Origin: Ostrinia nubilalis
Lineage: Eukaryota; Arthropoda; Insecta; Lepidoptera; Crambidae
DNA length: 64,000 nucleotides
NCBI RefSeq assembly: GCF_963855985.1
Contig: NC_087091.1
Coordinates: 14,266,154 to 14,330,153 of the forward strand
Reading direction: 5' to 3'
The notes under the pieces: model-generated
The model's input: the letters and a program-made list of their open reading frames with translations, nothing else
What the model was told of the DNA's origin: nothing
Databases searched by the model: none
Program-made: the position numbers and the translations under genes
Part shown: positions 20,664 to 33,450 of the stretch, in pieces
Layout of the letters: the number at the start of each line of letters is the position of its first letter
Numbering within the stretch: the stretch's first letter is position 1

Positions 20664-21774
20664 CTTGTTTAAATTGATGTTTTGTATGGAAAAAACTTTT
20701 AAACTAGTGTTCAATTCTCTCGTAACTTTTTATTAGTAAGAGAATTTAAATATTAAATATTAAAGACATAGCATAAAATCGTATAAGACAAATGTATTTA
20801 AATAGGGGGTGATACTTCCTCGCCACGAAAGCAATTTTTAACGAGGTTTTGTAGAATAAATGTTGGCAATATGTTTGATTTTGCCGCGATGAGAAACTTA
20901 ACCAAAAATATGGTTAAGTGTGTACTTATTCCAATTGTTTTGGCTCAGTTTGGAAAATAATTCAATGGAAAAGCCATTACCCGTCTCAACCCTGACCTGT
21001 TTCAAAATCCTTTGTCTATTTCTTTCGGCCAACTTTCCTAATTTCGTCCTCGATTTTCTAGAGCCGTTGCCAAGTTTGAACTAGGTCTAACATCGTCGGT
21101 TCACTTGGCAAGTGCTTGAATTGCTAATTGTCCTTCGCTGGCGTCTTCAAGAAGTTATTGTCAGTGTCATTGTATGTTCCGAGATTGGAATTGGATTTTA
21201 CACCTTTGAGCGTTAACGTCAAGAGTAGCTCGTGTTTAGTACCTACTTTGCATTTCTAAGTTTAGGTAGTACCTACCTACTTAGATTCGATTTCCAGCAG
21301 ACGAATCTTCTAAAATGGTTAACTATGGCTTCATGGTATTATATTTTATTATTAGGTTCAAAGTTTGTCATTTTCTGGTAGGTTTATGTCCTACTGGCGT
21401 GTATAGTGAATTTTTAACAATTTTGTACGTTGCTAGGTTCTTGCATAGATTAATTAAACCATCGTAACTGTCAGGGGAATACTATTATAAAAATTACGAG
21501 TATTGTGTGTAATCTTGTAGATGTTATCTAAGCAATTACTTAATTAAATACCCAACGACACACGTTTGTATCTTATCGTCTCTACCATCGTCATTAGCAG
21601 GTCAATTGTAAAAGAATCATTAATTTGGATGGACAATTTCTGATTAGCGCGGGTAAGTAATTCGATCCCCTTTCACATTATTGAGTCGTCGGACCAAATG
21701 CATATCTCCCTTTCGGACACTCTGATTAGAACGGCTACAGATGTAAAAGAAAATCGATTTGCTAATAGGGTTAC
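20664..21774. other. Non-coding spacer
   Basis: AT-rich sequence with no open frame of note and no paired repeat ends. Short runs of TAGGTA-type sequence occur near 21260-21290. Confidence 0.45.
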
Positions 21775-22276
21775 CACCCAAAGGACAATGTTCGTTCTCC
21801 ATACATTGTTCGCCTAAGAACCAACAATTTTGACATATTACTACCCGAAAGCGAAATAATATGATTCTGTGTGTAAGAACAATGATTCCTGATGGACACT
21901 TGCCATAAAATTAATGATTAAGAATATTAAATAACAGCGATTTTATAATATGTCGTTTATGACAACATGGCGTCTAATGTATTGTGTGAATGTATGAACA
22001 CCGATTCGCGAAAAATGTTTTGTATTGTCGTCACGCCGAGTCGCAGCCAAATAGTATAAAATAATAGAACAAGTTTTAGAAATACAACTCGGCATTCCAC
22101 TTTTATAATATGCCCACATATTGCACGTAAATAAACAACATAATTCGTAGGTTGTTTCCACCCTTGTCATCTGACACATGAAATAAACTCCTACTGTATT
22201 ATAGATATCGAAGCCGAATCGTATATAATAATAGAATGGGTTTTGGAGATCACTCGGGGTTACACTTTTATAAAAT

Positions 22277-22731
22277 ATACAATATGTAACAAAAACACCG
22301 TCCGATCCGAAAGGGTCATAAAGTAGCTTTAACAACATTACCAAAACAAGTATCAAAATTACGTAATTAATAAAAACAATTTTTTTATCGATTTTTAAAG
22401 TCAATAAGTTTAGCAATGATTTACCCTACAACGGGGAAATTTTCAAAAAGCGTTAACACTCTGTCTCCGCGCGGCTTTTTTTAAAACGCTGGGGGTCATG
22501 ACCTTATGACGTCGCTACGCGTGCCGGCGCATCTCTACCCCTCCCGCGTACCCTCTACACTGCCGTTCGGATTGCCATGTAAGCTATTTTATTTTTGTAA
22601 ATTTTGTATTTATTTTTCATGGGGTATTTTTTTTATAATATTTTATGAAAATTATTACACAAATGGAATCTTAACTCGATACCTATTAACACCTTAATGG
22701 ATCGGACGGTGTTTCCGTTACATATTGTATA
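22277..22731. mobile_element. Inverted-repeat element within repeat copy 1
   Basis: Terminal inverted repeats of about 31-33 bp begin TACAATATGTAAC and end at CACCGTCCGATCC. The two ends differ at about two positions. The corresponding place in the second copy of the host repeat lacks the insertion. Flanking TA dinucleotides suggest a TA target. The interior, including an apparent 63-codon frame, shows no transposase. Confidence 0.65.
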
Positions 22732-22891
22732 TATATAAACCTACATATTGCATAAAAATAACACGAATCATGAGTTTTCTTTTCACCATTTACATCTGAC
22801 ACGAGATAACAAACTCCTATCTCCATGACTACCGTCTTAGTCTATGCCAAAGACTACAATATTTTAAGCAAGAAGTTTCAAACCTTAGCGG

Positions 22892-23110
22892 CTACAGTAA
22901 CCCCTGGGCCACATACATCATGATAACATTCGGTCGACACCGGAACGAAGTCTTGCGATTATGCAAAAAAGCATCGTATTCTAGTGCGGCTATATCACGT
23001 TCAACCGCGGTTTTAATTCGACTAAAGTCCTGACTAAAGACTGGAAGAAAATACGCCGCATTGTATGAGCACTTCGTGTTCGTTAAAGCGGCTTCAGATC
23101 TAGAGCCCAC
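22892..23110 (-). pseudogene. Unrecognised coding-like fragment, with an inverted relative nearby
   Basis: The minus strand has a frame of 72 codons that includes ERDIAALEYDAFLHNRKTS. Nearby, 23865-23960 on the plus strand repeats part of it at DNA level: CATA(A/G)TCGCAAGACTTC, and later GTTATCGCAATGTGTGTGGCCC resembling GTTATCATGATGTATGTGGCCC. The plus copy reads LHSRKTSLRC before a stop. I do not recognise the protein. Confidence 0.3.
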
Positions 23111-23249
23111 ATAGTTTTCTTTCCAATAATATCCGCAAGTAGCGCTGCATGATCTTTACAACAAAAACGGCAATAGTTATTAAGGTGCCAAAATTATATG
23201 ATTACTTTGGCACGGTATTATACACGTTCGAAGATTTGTCATTTTCATT

Positions 23250-23860
23250 CATTTCATCATCATCATCATCATTTCAGCCACAGGACGTCCACTACTGAAC
23301 ATAGGCCTCCCCCAATGACTTCCACATCGCACGGTTGGTAGCGGCCTGCATCCAGCGCCTTCCCGCTACCTTTATCAGGTCGTCGGTCCACCTTGTGGTG
23401 GGTTGACATTGCAGAATATGACTTTTGATAGGTTCATCATAGAATTCGGCGGGGATATCCTCACGGAGGAAGTTCGAAAAAGGGCGGAACAAGATCTTAT
23501 AATAATGCAAGGCCGAAGCTGTAACGCGCGTGCTCCTACGTGTAATCCGGCGAGTATGCAATAAATAGTAATGTCTGGTAAATAGTGGTAATACGTATCG
23601 TTCGTTCGTTCGTTTCAGCCGAAAAGACGTCCACTGCTGGACAAAGGCCTCCCCCAAGGATTTCCACGAAGACCGATCCTGCACCGCTCGCATACAGGCA
23701 CCTCCCGCGACCTTCACCAGATCGTCGGTCCACCTAGTGGGAGGCCTGCCCACGCTACGTCTTTCGGCTCGTGGTCGCCACTCAAGAACTTTCCTGCCCC
23801 AGCGGCCATCAGCTCTACGAGCTATGTGCCCCGCCCCGTCTATGTCTATATGCGCTACGA
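23250..23860 (-). pseudogene. Two truncated LINE 3' ends, reverse transcriptase C-terminus
   Basis: On the minus strand the older part, from about 23840 down to 23605, reads ARRADGRWGRKVLEWRPRAE and then GRPPTRWTDDLVKVAGG and SLGEAFVQQWTS. A second tail at about 23436-23290 reads TRWTDDLIKVAGRRWMQ and KSLGEAYVQ and ends in an (ATG)n run. From memory this is the C-terminal tail of an abundant lepidopteran non-LTR retrotransposon, probably RTE-like. Both copies are 5'-truncated and dead. The single open frame across both is a chance fusion. Confidence 0.75.
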
Positions 23861-26373
23861 TTACAGGGTATCATTTTGCATAGTCGCAAGACTTCACTCC
23901 GCTGCTGTCAAATCAATGTCGCATAATGTTATCGCAATGTGTGTGGCCCTTGGCCAAATCACAGAAGCCTATGCGAAGAAAGAGCACTTGAATGACAATG
24001 AAAATCAGGGTTACCATTTTATAAGATCTCCTCACTATTGAGGGTAACAAAGTAACATTAATAATCTAGCCATTAATTACATCTATTACCTATACGAGAA
24101 AGTAAAGCAACATGCGGTTTTATTTTAATTTGTAAAATATTTGTAACAGTTTGTTCCAAATTTAGTTTTACAACAGTATTGCTGTTTCAGCTGTCACTGT
24201 GAAGCTTTGGGAAAATAAATAAATAGAAAAAATATTAACATAAATATTTATTTAAGTTTTTATGTTCATTATCATAATATGCCAATTTAAGTTACAATGT
24301 GTGACAGTCTTTGACACTAAACAAACTCTTCAGCTTAATAATACCTACCTACAGGGCGTTTTTATAGTTACTCTTGCTGATGAAACAAGAAGGGTTGATT
24401 CTACTACTGAAATACAACTAGTTTTCTTACAGGACCAATATCAAATTCTCAAAAAAATTCACATCCTCGTGATGGTGATAATTTCTATGGAGAGGTTTTT
24501 TTTAATATTCGGTCTCTTGGGATAAGTTATTCCATTTGAGCAGTAGAATTAATCCTTTTTATTTGATCACATATAAAAATAACACAAGTGTTTAGGAAAA
24601 CTTCTTTGGTATGGTATCACTACGGAGTTATACCTAATGGCGGCAACTCTGTATCACTGACTTGTAACATTCAAACAGTATGAATAATAAGGGCACCACA
24701 TTGGTTTTCTTTCTGAAAAAAGGCTTTCACTTTTAGTACTAACCCTTTAGCACTATTTCATTGAAATAAAAATACAATAAACGCACAGAAGACTGAAATT
24801 GAGTCAACTGACGTGACATTTATAATTTGTTGACATTATGACAGTTTGACAAGACTAGGGATTGAAAAAGTAAAATGACAATTTATTAAAACGATTCACA
24901 AGGATATAATCGATTAAAAATATTTATAAAATGTTCTGATACTTGCCTGTAGCGATTATCCAATCCTGGTTTCTACTGAAAAACTACCTCGTGGCAAGAT
25001 TTTAATAAAATAATAAAATCTTTATCTTCTCTTTCACAATCTATAAAAGTTCATTTGGTCTATTATTATACATGTGCTATGAATGAGGGTTTTCGCGATT
25101 GAAAAATCCGCCAGATGGCAATACGTAGACGTGAGGTCCAAATGCTGCATGATTGGTTATTTTTGACATGACATTGACAGATATGTCAAAATCCACCAAC
25201 TCATTGGCATAGATTATGCTCTCATAATATATATAGAGACTGGCAACTATACTAGGTTGATATTATGTTTCTCTCACTTCAACTGGAATTGGATTCAACA
25301 TCGGATTCTGACACTTTTACAGTTATGATACCATGAATATCAGTTTATAGTCCTAATTATTTTTATTTTATTTACGACCTTCGACCAGTTGGACACTTTA
25401 GATAGCTTCTTGTAATAGTGTCAATATCTTTTTAGCTTTTAACGCAAATCTAGTCTTCAAAGCAGTTTAATCGATTTATTTTATTTTCAAAATCGATATT
25501 TTATTGTCTATGATGGCCGCAGGAACATCACTATACATGGACTCCTAGCAATAAAGTACGGTAATGCCTCGTACAGATTTTATCGGCAAAAATTATGGAA
25601 CTTGATAGGTTTTAGACCATGCCACGCACCAAAACGTCCGGAAGTTGTAATAGTATTATAGAATAAACGTTAAAAGACTTATTTATTTAATTTTTCAATG
25701 CTTAAGTGTCCATTAGAATGAAAGGGTGCTTAATATATTAAAAAAAATAGAAAATAATTATGATGGGTTAATGTTTTTGGGCGGTTTTTAGGCGGTTTCT
25801 GACAATGTCCTTTTCGATAGTTCAGTTTTTTGGCACTAGAACTATTTTGGTGCTACATCTTTTTTGGCCATGGACATCTTGACCGCTCACAGATAGGCTG
25901 CATAGTTTATGATCTTGGCCTGGTTATGAATAATTAAAAAAAATGCAGCCTTCTAAAAAAAAAATTATTGGCAAAATTATATTTATTTATTTATATTAGG
26001 GAAACAAACAATTTTGATATAGGTACAGACAAATAATCACACAAAAAATAGGACTGAAATCAGCAGTTTCCACAGTTAAAATTAATATCATGCCGCAATC
26101 CTTACTTTGTACTAGGTAGGTACGTATACGAAGACGTCCATGTGTGTCTAAAAATTTTTCCTTTGCAAGCTTTATCTTGCAAACAAATTCAGTGAGGCGG
26201 ATAATCCATCTCTGTACCACACTTATTACGTAAAATATGAGTTGGCTCAAAATTATTTTTCTCCACACAACTGGATAAAAAGTTTAAGACATGAAATATA
26301 ATCCGGGTCTCTGAGCAAAATTGTTTGGGATTTTTGGTAACGAGCGTCTAAATTCTGGATTTTTCTACCCAAA

Positions 26374-26556
26374 GCCTAAGACTAGACGCAGACCACCGAT
26401 TTTTAGTTGGCCGATAGGTGTGCCCGATTTTAAATTGTATGAAGAATTTGCCAAATCAAATTGGTGTAATGTGCGCACTTCCATACATGCCCATACTGAT
26501 CAACTGCCCGACTAAACTATCGGCTGACGAAAAATCAATGGTCTGCGCCTAGGCTA
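26374..26556. mobile_element. PIF/Harbinger-like MITE, degraded copy
   Basis: This segment matches the better preserved element at 56002-56184. The shared interior includes TTTTTAGTTGGCCGATAG and CTGATCAACTGCCCGACT, and the ends contain the inverted motif GGCGCAGACC. The termini have drifted, so target duplication is not evident. Confidence 0.6.
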
Positions 26557-26849
26557 AAACTAACCGGCTTTCTAAAATCCACATTAGAGGTAGCCCTATT
26601 TCTTACTAAAATCGTCCTTTTATCACATTCCTAATTGGTTCATCTCGGACTGACTGATTTATTGCTACAGTTAATTTAAATTGATTCCTTTTTCATTCGA
26701 TCCTAAATTGGATTTAGCATTTTGAATTGTAAATTATTGCTCTCAAAATGCGCACACTTTCTATGGTTAAATTTTTTTCATAATTAAAAGTTCTTGATAA
26801 CATAAGTAATAAACTTTATTACTTCTATTTACTTAAGTAAATGGCCGAT

Positions 26850-26985
26850 GGGGCAGCAAGGTTCTGGAATGGAGGCCGCGTACCGGAAAACGCAGCGTGA
26901 GACGTCCATCTACAAGGTAGACCGACGACATCGTAAAGGTAGCAGGGAAGCGCTGGACGCAGGCCGCTACCAATGGATTCTTCTT
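26850..26985 (+). pseudogene. LINE tail fragment, plus strand
   Basis: Reading the frame starting VRRPSTR, then a TAG, then TDDIVKVAGKRWTQAATN, this is the same reverse transcriptase C-terminus as at 23.3-23.8 kb, 5'-truncated and broken by a stop. Confidence 0.65.
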
Positions 26986-27847
26986 ATTCTCTTCTTAATT
27001 GTATTCATTGATTTTTGTGGAGTTTATTACTCAAAAGTTATTTCATTTACTACGACATTAGTCTACTAGAAGTAATGATAACTCATTTTATTATTAGGAC
27101 AACCTCTCAAGTTTGAAGCAGCAAAGTTTTGGTAATGTTACTGTTAATATCTTTAGTTTCCTAAAGCCTTTTTCCGCGAAAGCGAAAATGCGGTTATCGA
27201 AAATTTACGAGAAAGGGATAAATTAATACCGTTTCTTATATCATACACGATCAAGATGCTTAGCTTATCTTACTTGTTCTTTTGCTGTTTTTGAAGTCGA
27301 GTCTTGCTATGGGATTAACTTAAGAGTAGCACTTATTATGAAGGATTTATTTGTTACATTGTTTACTATAAATAACTTCGCCCCTTTTTTGGTATGAAAT
27401 ATGCTAAAGAGAGCAAATTATACAATAAAATAAAAATATTTTTAAAAATTTTCCTTAATTTTCGTAGAGGGTGTTTAAGTTGGCGTCCAGCCAATGCAGG
27501 AAACAGTATACGTAGAGAACATTAAGATACTTAATAATAAGTAGTTTAAGTAAAGTTATAATACAAATACTAGATAGTAGTAAAGCGCTCTACAAATTGA
27601 TATTTTTATGTAACTTTGACCTAGTTTCATGTGTATTTCTTTCTGTTTCAGGTAAATACAATTGTGCAGTCGCAGTAATGGTAAATCAGCAACATTCCTA
27701 AGTTCCTAACCATATAGTTTTATAACTCAATGTGTCGTTCCTAAAGAGAAAGTTAGTTTCATTAGTTGTACAAGTTTTGTACTTAATCGTGTTGGACAAG
27801 AGTTGTCTCGACCCTTAACAAAGTTACGACACGGCAATATTACTTTT

Positions 27848-28110
27848 AGGGTTCCGTACCTCAAAAGGAAAAAACGGAACCCTTATAGGATCACTTTGTT
27901 GTCCACCCGTCCGTCCGTCTGTCAAGACCCAATTTCTCAGGAACGCGTGTAAAGGTATCAAGCTAAAATTTATATCAAATACTCTGGTCTACTGTCCCTT
28001 GGAGCTGTGAAAAAATCAAACCTCTAAGCCGTCGCAATTAAAAGATACAGCCTACAGGTTTGTACGGAACTTTTGGTGCGCGAGTCCGACTCGCACTTGG
28101 CCGGTTTTTC
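27848..28110. repeat. Dispersed lepidopteran-type repeat
   Basis: It starts AGGGTTCCGTACCTCAAAAG and ends CCGACTCGCACTTGGCCGG, phrases I remember from a very common insect repeat, probably retroelement-derived. The region is GC-richer than its surroundings and contains a short inverted repeat of GGGTTCCGT / ACGGAACCC. Confidence 0.5.
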
Positions 28111-28366
28111 TACTTAGCTGATATTTTGTTAAGTTCCCACTGAAACTATGAGCACAACTATGAGTTGCAAGTTGTACTCATGTTTAATTGGAAAAAGTTA
28201 CTGACTTTGGGTGACAAGGAAGCGAAGGAAGACAGTCAAGGTCGGAATCGGTTTGATAAACTGGTTTCAATTCTTAAATAATGGCCTGAAAGTGAACCTA
28301 TTTACGTTAGTTAAATCCTCATAATAAGTAATTACATAAAAGATGCTACTAGCATGTCACCGTATC

Positions 28367-28395
28367 AGCCACAGGACGTCCATTGCTGAACATTG
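28367..28395 (-). repeat. Short LINE tail remnant
   Basis: ATCAGCCACAGGACGTCC followed by TGCTGAACAT matches the extreme 3' end of the LINE at 23.27 kb. Confidence 0.5.
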
Positions 28396-28639
28396 TGCAT
28401 GTGTGGCTTTATTGATTTATATTTACTTATGCTTTATTAAGACAAATAAATATATACTTTCTGTCTATCTATGTTTCAAGTGTAACCTATGAGAGGTAAC
28501 TTTTTGAGGACTCTATACAACCAAGCAGACAGCCGGCTTGCAGTCGGCGGCTTTATTTCAAAAGAACCATGTCGACGACTTGTACTTTCTATGACTTGAC
28601 AACATGTCAAAAATCGGCAACTCGAGTAAATATGTATTA

Positions 28640-28990
28640 AGGTACTGTACACGCCTAAGTGTCTCATCTTGTTAAGTGGGACTAAAATGAGACTAAAATG
28701 TGTGATAGAGCTATCTATATTTATTTATTTTCTTATGCAGAACAAGGCAGGTATTTGACCGCAATCGTATGTAATATTAAGTGAGATGCAGTCTAGGATG
28801 GTACATACTATCTGCCCTGTAAGTGCCTATTCACTCTCGCCTTGAAAAGGCCCGGATTTTATTCTTCGGGAAAGACAGCAGCAGACAGCGAATTCCAGTC
28901 CCTAGCTGTTCGCATTATAAAGATTTAGCGAAACGCTTATTGCCAGCTGGTAGAATGTGGAGAATGTAGTGATGGTACTCTAACCGGAGT
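28640..28990. repeat. Dispersed repeat, copy 1 (relative at 34.9 kb)
   Basis: GTCTCATCTTGTTAAGTGGG, then GAGACTAAAATGTG and a T-rich stretch, recur at 34938-35010. Downstream here the text CAGCGAATTCCAGTCCCTAG resembles lepidopteran retroelement sequence I recall. It is non-coding. Confidence 0.5.
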
Positions 28991-28999
28991 CTGGTACTT

Positions 29000-29725
29000 T
29001 TCTATGACTTGACAACATGTCAAAAGTCGGCAACTCAAGTCGGCAAGTCGGCGGGTTTGGTGTGTAGATTGCATTAATTTTACTATTACCTACAGTTCGG
29101 AGAATTATCTTAAGGACTCCAATTTATTAAAGTGATCTTCCGAGATAAAGGAAATGTTTATTACCTTTTAATTACGTAATGTCCTTTTAATGATACTAAA
29201 GGCCAATTTACGTAATGTAATTAACTAAAGAAGGACATTATTGTGTTGAACTGCCGTAAAAAGGTGAATATAATTTTAATCGCTGGCGTTTTTATTTAAA
29301 ATATTGCATTTCAGATATGAATTAAATTTCGTTTACTAATGTATTAATAAGCTCTAAACAGCAGCTGCATTTGACTTTGACTTAGCTATTTGAAGACAAA
29401 ATTCATTTCTAAAGCCGACTTGAATCGAAACTCAAGATTAAAGGATTGGGATACCAAGAGGATTCGAACGAATTACGTTTCGAAACTTGAAGCTTTCTGA
29501 TATTAATTAAGATATTAATTTCATGGCGTCGAAGCACTTTCTGGAAGTTAAAACGAGGAGTTAGCAAGCTTCATAAAGATATAGAGGTTACACGCCTATG
29601 ACGGCAGTTTTATAAGATTGGAAAAGTTTAGTTACAAGTTAGTTTAGAGCTTTTTAAAAGTTAGATAGCCCCTGGGCTGAAGCCCAAAAAGCCATATTAT
29701 TATTGTAGATCCGGCCCTGTACCTA
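29000..29725. other. Non-coding spacer
   Basis: No frame, paired ends or recognised repeat was found. A loose inverted pairing of TTACGTAATG occurs near 29190-29220. Confidence 0.4.
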
Positions 29726-29727
29726 TA

Positions 29728-30408
29728 CAGGGTGGAAACGATAAGTGATCTCACTCGATTATTTCTAAACTACACAAGATATGAAAAAACTGGTTACTTA
29801 TCCTAAAAGTGCTTCAAGAGCTCTTTGTAATGGTATCAGTAATAGGTTACAGAATTAACTGGATCTATCCGAAAATTCAATGTTTTCAGCCTCCATACTA
29901 AATGTATGCCAGCCACAAAATATTAAGTGTTAATTTTTTTAATTAAATAATAAACACTTAAAATGATGAACACGTAAATTGCATTCTTATTTTAAATTAT
30001 TCATGGAAAACATTGGTACTAAGCTTTATTTGTTATAATATTATCAAGACATGAGTGCCATGACTGTGGCAGTACTAAATGTATGTAATTTGGAAACATT
30101 GAATTTTCGGATAGATGCAATTTATTTTGTAACTTATTATTGGTACCCTTGGATAGAGCTCGTGAAGCACTTTCAGGATCATTAACCAGTATTTGGATAG
30201 CTTGTATAGTTTTTAATATTTTATAGGTTTTACTAAATGTATGGAAGCTGGAAACATTGAATTTTCGGATGGATTCAGTTTATTTTGTAACCTATATTGG
30301 TAGCGTTGGATAGAGCTCGTGATGCACTTTCAGAATCAGTAACCAGTTTTTCGATATCTTGTATAGTTTAGAAATAATCGAGTGAGATCACTTATAGTTT
30401 TCACCCTG
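29728..30408. mobile_element. Long-inverted-repeat DNA transposon, copy 1
   Basis: The termini start CAGGGTGGAAACGATAAGTG and are flanked by TA on both sides. Inverted arms extend roughly 180 bp with moderate divergence. The phrase TCCGAAAATTCAATGTTT recurs several times inside in both directions. A second copy lies at 49988-50680. No transposase is present. TA flanks fit a Tc1/mariner-like parent. Confidence 0.75.
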
Positions 30409-30582
30409 TATAGTGAACCTAGTTCGTAAACTTAGTGGTCAGACTATAATGACAGGCTTAGTGGTCATTCTGTAGGCTGGACGAAGTTGATAAGATTGTA
30501 AGGAAGGAAATTCTAGATAACAGCAGATTTGGGGTTCGTATTTTTATAAGAAACTACATAGTAAAAAAAAGTAAAACAAAAA

Positions 30583-30700
30583 AGCTGAGTTGCACCACCT
30601 AACTTTAACCGTAACTATTACTATGACCGGTGTTTTTTGTATATAAGTTTTAGAGGTTTTTGACGTTTGTTAAAGTTGAAGTAAGATGTGCAACCCAGCA
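30583..30700. mobile_element. Small MITE, copy 1 (relative at 48.1 kb)
   Basis: It begins AGCTGAGTTGCACCACCTAA and ends in the near complement GTGCAACCCAGC. The element at 48137-48255 has the same layout. It is about 118 bp and non-coding. Confidence 0.65.
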
Positions 30701-31970
30701 GAATATACTTAACACTGTTACAGCCAAATAATAAGAAGAGAATATTTTGTTGTTTTTGTATATTCGGTTGTAAAACACTTGTTTACTGTAATTTTACTCA
30801 TACTTCTCGCTGAACAACAGGTTTTAGGAATATGGTCAGTTTCGTGGAAATATTCTGAGTGAAAGAAAAGTTTTGCAATCTGTTGTTTTAGCTTTACGTC
30901 AATGTGCTCACAAAAGCTCATTGGTTGTTAAGAAGAATTTAAGAAGGGCTTTTCCGTGAAATTAGGATTGCATTTGCAGTAAAAAAAAGAGCTTTCAATG
31001 AGATGAGCGGAAAAAATATAGGTACTTATTCGAAATTGAATTGTACAGTAAGTACCTATGCAATGTACGTTTGATATAGGTAATTAGTGTGTTTATTATT
31101 GTTTTAATACCTATATTGCTTCAAAGTCTTTAGTTGAAAAATAAATACAACAGTAAAGTTTTACACTCTCCGCTTAAATTAACACCAAACAAAGCATAAA
31201 TTCCTTTAGCAGCAGTAAACATTAGTTAACTATTCGAGAACAGTTCGAATTCTTTTAGTGAATTCCGTTTATTTTGTAGCTTTTATAAAGTTCTAAAGGC
31301 AATCTGAAAATCGCTGACGTTGCTACAAACACTTGCGGGTTTGTTCGTTGCCTAAACGTCGAAGCTCAGCTTTGCTTCATTTTCAGGCGTATTTTCAGAC
31401 TTGTTTTGCTTGGAATAGTGCTGTTATTGGACTATCGATAACATAAAAAAGATACAGAGATTGCATCTATCTGTGCAGGAAACAAAGTCGGAAAACTGAA
31501 ACGATTCCGAGTACAATTTATGGACTTTTGCCGGCGTATACTGTTTGGGTTTTGGTACACAGACACATAAATGATAAATGATGATTTATTTCCTTTTGAA
31601 AAAGAGTACCTACCTACTTTAGGTTTTTACAGTAATAAAGTTCAGCTTTATAACGCATCTCTACAGAGCCATACGTTCTCAAGATAGAAGGAATTTAATT
31701 TTATCTCGGACTGAAACAGTGCCCTTTGTATCAACGAAATTAATTTGGAATCAGATCAATAGTTTAAATCAGTCCGCAGCCAAGTTTTTGAATGAGTCTC
31801 GACATTTGTTTGATATATTAACCGAAGATAATTTGACAAATGACTGAAGTGTTATTACACTTGGCTCTACCGTCAGAAGATGTATGCATTGCTTTATGAT
31901 TAGGCTATGCTTATCTGGGAAAAATCAATATATTTTATTGATAAAAAGTTATGATTTGAAATCGGTGTTA
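30701..31970. other. Non-coding spacer
   Basis: Only short, low-complexity frames are present, including one of 67 codons at 30718-30921 on the minus strand with no motif. No repeat ends were seen. Confidence 0.4.
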
Positions 31971-31977
31971 TTAACTC

Positions 31978-33450
31978 CAACATAAAGGACAATGTTCTTT
32001 CTCCATACATTGTTCGCCGTTAGATCAACAGTGCCGAAAAAATACTTTCTAGGTTCTAAATGACACAAATCTTTATGTAAGAACAATTATTCCTGGCGGA
32101 CCAATTCTATAAACTTATTGATAGCAATATTGTTATCATAACCTCTTACTTACTAGTATTGTATTATAATATTGTATGCCCATTGATTTGGGAGATGTTC
32201 TGTATTGTAGTTGTCGCAGCCAAATTGTATTATAATATTGGACGGGTTTTGGAAATAGCTCGGCGTTCCACTTTTATGATTTACTTACTTACATTTTGCA
32301 CGTAAATAAATAACATGAATCCTATGTTTACTTTCCACTCTTGACATTTAACACGTGACTTACCAAACTAACTATCTCCATGGTTACCGTCTTAGTCTAT
32401 GCATGACTAGGGATTGAACAACTTTTAATTGAATATTATTAACAATTCTCGATAATTTTTATCGATTGAAAAATATTCGGTATTTGAATCGAAAGGTATA
32501 TTCAATTTTATCAATATCAAAATATTCAATTTTAATAATAAAATACATATTATTATTATTTACTACCACCTATGAAATGTTCTGAAAATTGCCTGGAGCG
32601 CTCCCCCAATCCTGGGTTTTCCCTTTCCAAGCTGAGAGGACATCATTTTGGTTCTATCGATACATTATAAAGGTACTTAATATTTGAAATGTATTACCAA
32701 TTATTGTTATAAGCATTTTGAGTGAATAAAACTTTCAATGCTATTAGAACTTTAGACATTTCTCTCACTTTAAGCGGCATTGGATTTTTCATCGGATTTT
32801 GAAACTGTTACAGATATATTAAAGATGATCCCATATTTATGTCATTGTCAATATCAGTATTATGATCACAATTCTTTTTATTTTATTCATGACCTTTTAG
32901 ACCAGTTGGACACATTAGATAGCTTCTTGTAGTATCGTGCAATATATTTTTAACTTTTAATTAAAATCTAGTCATACTGTAGCAATTTGGACGATTTATT
33001 TTATTTACAAGATCGGTATCTTATTGTCTATGATGACCGCAATCAACATCACTATTACGTGGATTCCTAACAATGAAGTACGGCATTGCCTTGTGCCGAT
33101 TTTACATAGATTTTATCGACACAAATTATGGAACTTCATAGGATATGGAGCAGGCCACGCCCTAAAATGTCCGGATGTCGTCATAGTATTATGGAATACA
33201 TATAAAAGACTTTTATTATTTCATTTTCTAATCCTCAAGTGTCCATTACAATCTAATTAATATTTATGTATTCAAAAAGTAAGAGATCAATTTTGATACT
33301 TTACTGCTGTGCCCAGGAATCTGAGGCCGTTTCTGACAATGTCCTTTTAAAATATCGATATCTTAAAAGCTTGCCAACACTAAACTCGGAAACTTGCAAT
33401 GCTGCTTTTTCTAGATTCAACAATATGGACCGTCTTATTTCAAACTCGAA
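31978..33450 (+). repeat. Diverged about 2-kb repeat unit, copy 2
   Basis: This is the uninterrupted relative of 21775-25870. It shows that TCTTAGTCTATGC is followed almost directly by ACTAGGGATTGAA, so the intervening 2 kb in copy 1 is inserted. Small frames at 33024-33260 and 33266-33457 are not kept in copy 1 and are probably chance. Confidence 0.6.

Larger units (their letters stand above)
21775..25870 (+). repeat. Diverged about 2-kb repeat unit, copy 1, interrupted
   Basis: Two parts of this stretch match 31978-33440. Part one is 21775 to about 22853 (shared GGACAATGTTC and CTCCATACATTGTTCGCC; CGCAGCCAAAT; CGTCTTAGTCTATGC). Part two is about 24853-25870 (shared ACTAGGGATTGAA; GACCAGTTGGACAC; TAGATAGCTTCTTGTA; TTATTGTCTATGATG; AAATTATGGAACTT). 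The parts are separated by about 2 kb of unrelated sequence, including LINE tails. Divergence is clearly high, with many gaps. I recognise no ends or coding function, so the unit may be an old transposon or a segmental duplication. Confidence 0.6.

Noticed and set aside
21943..22416. 157-codon minus-strand frame
   Set aside because: It runs across the left boundary of an inverted-repeat insertion (22277) and through a diverged repeat, so it cannot be an old conserved gene.
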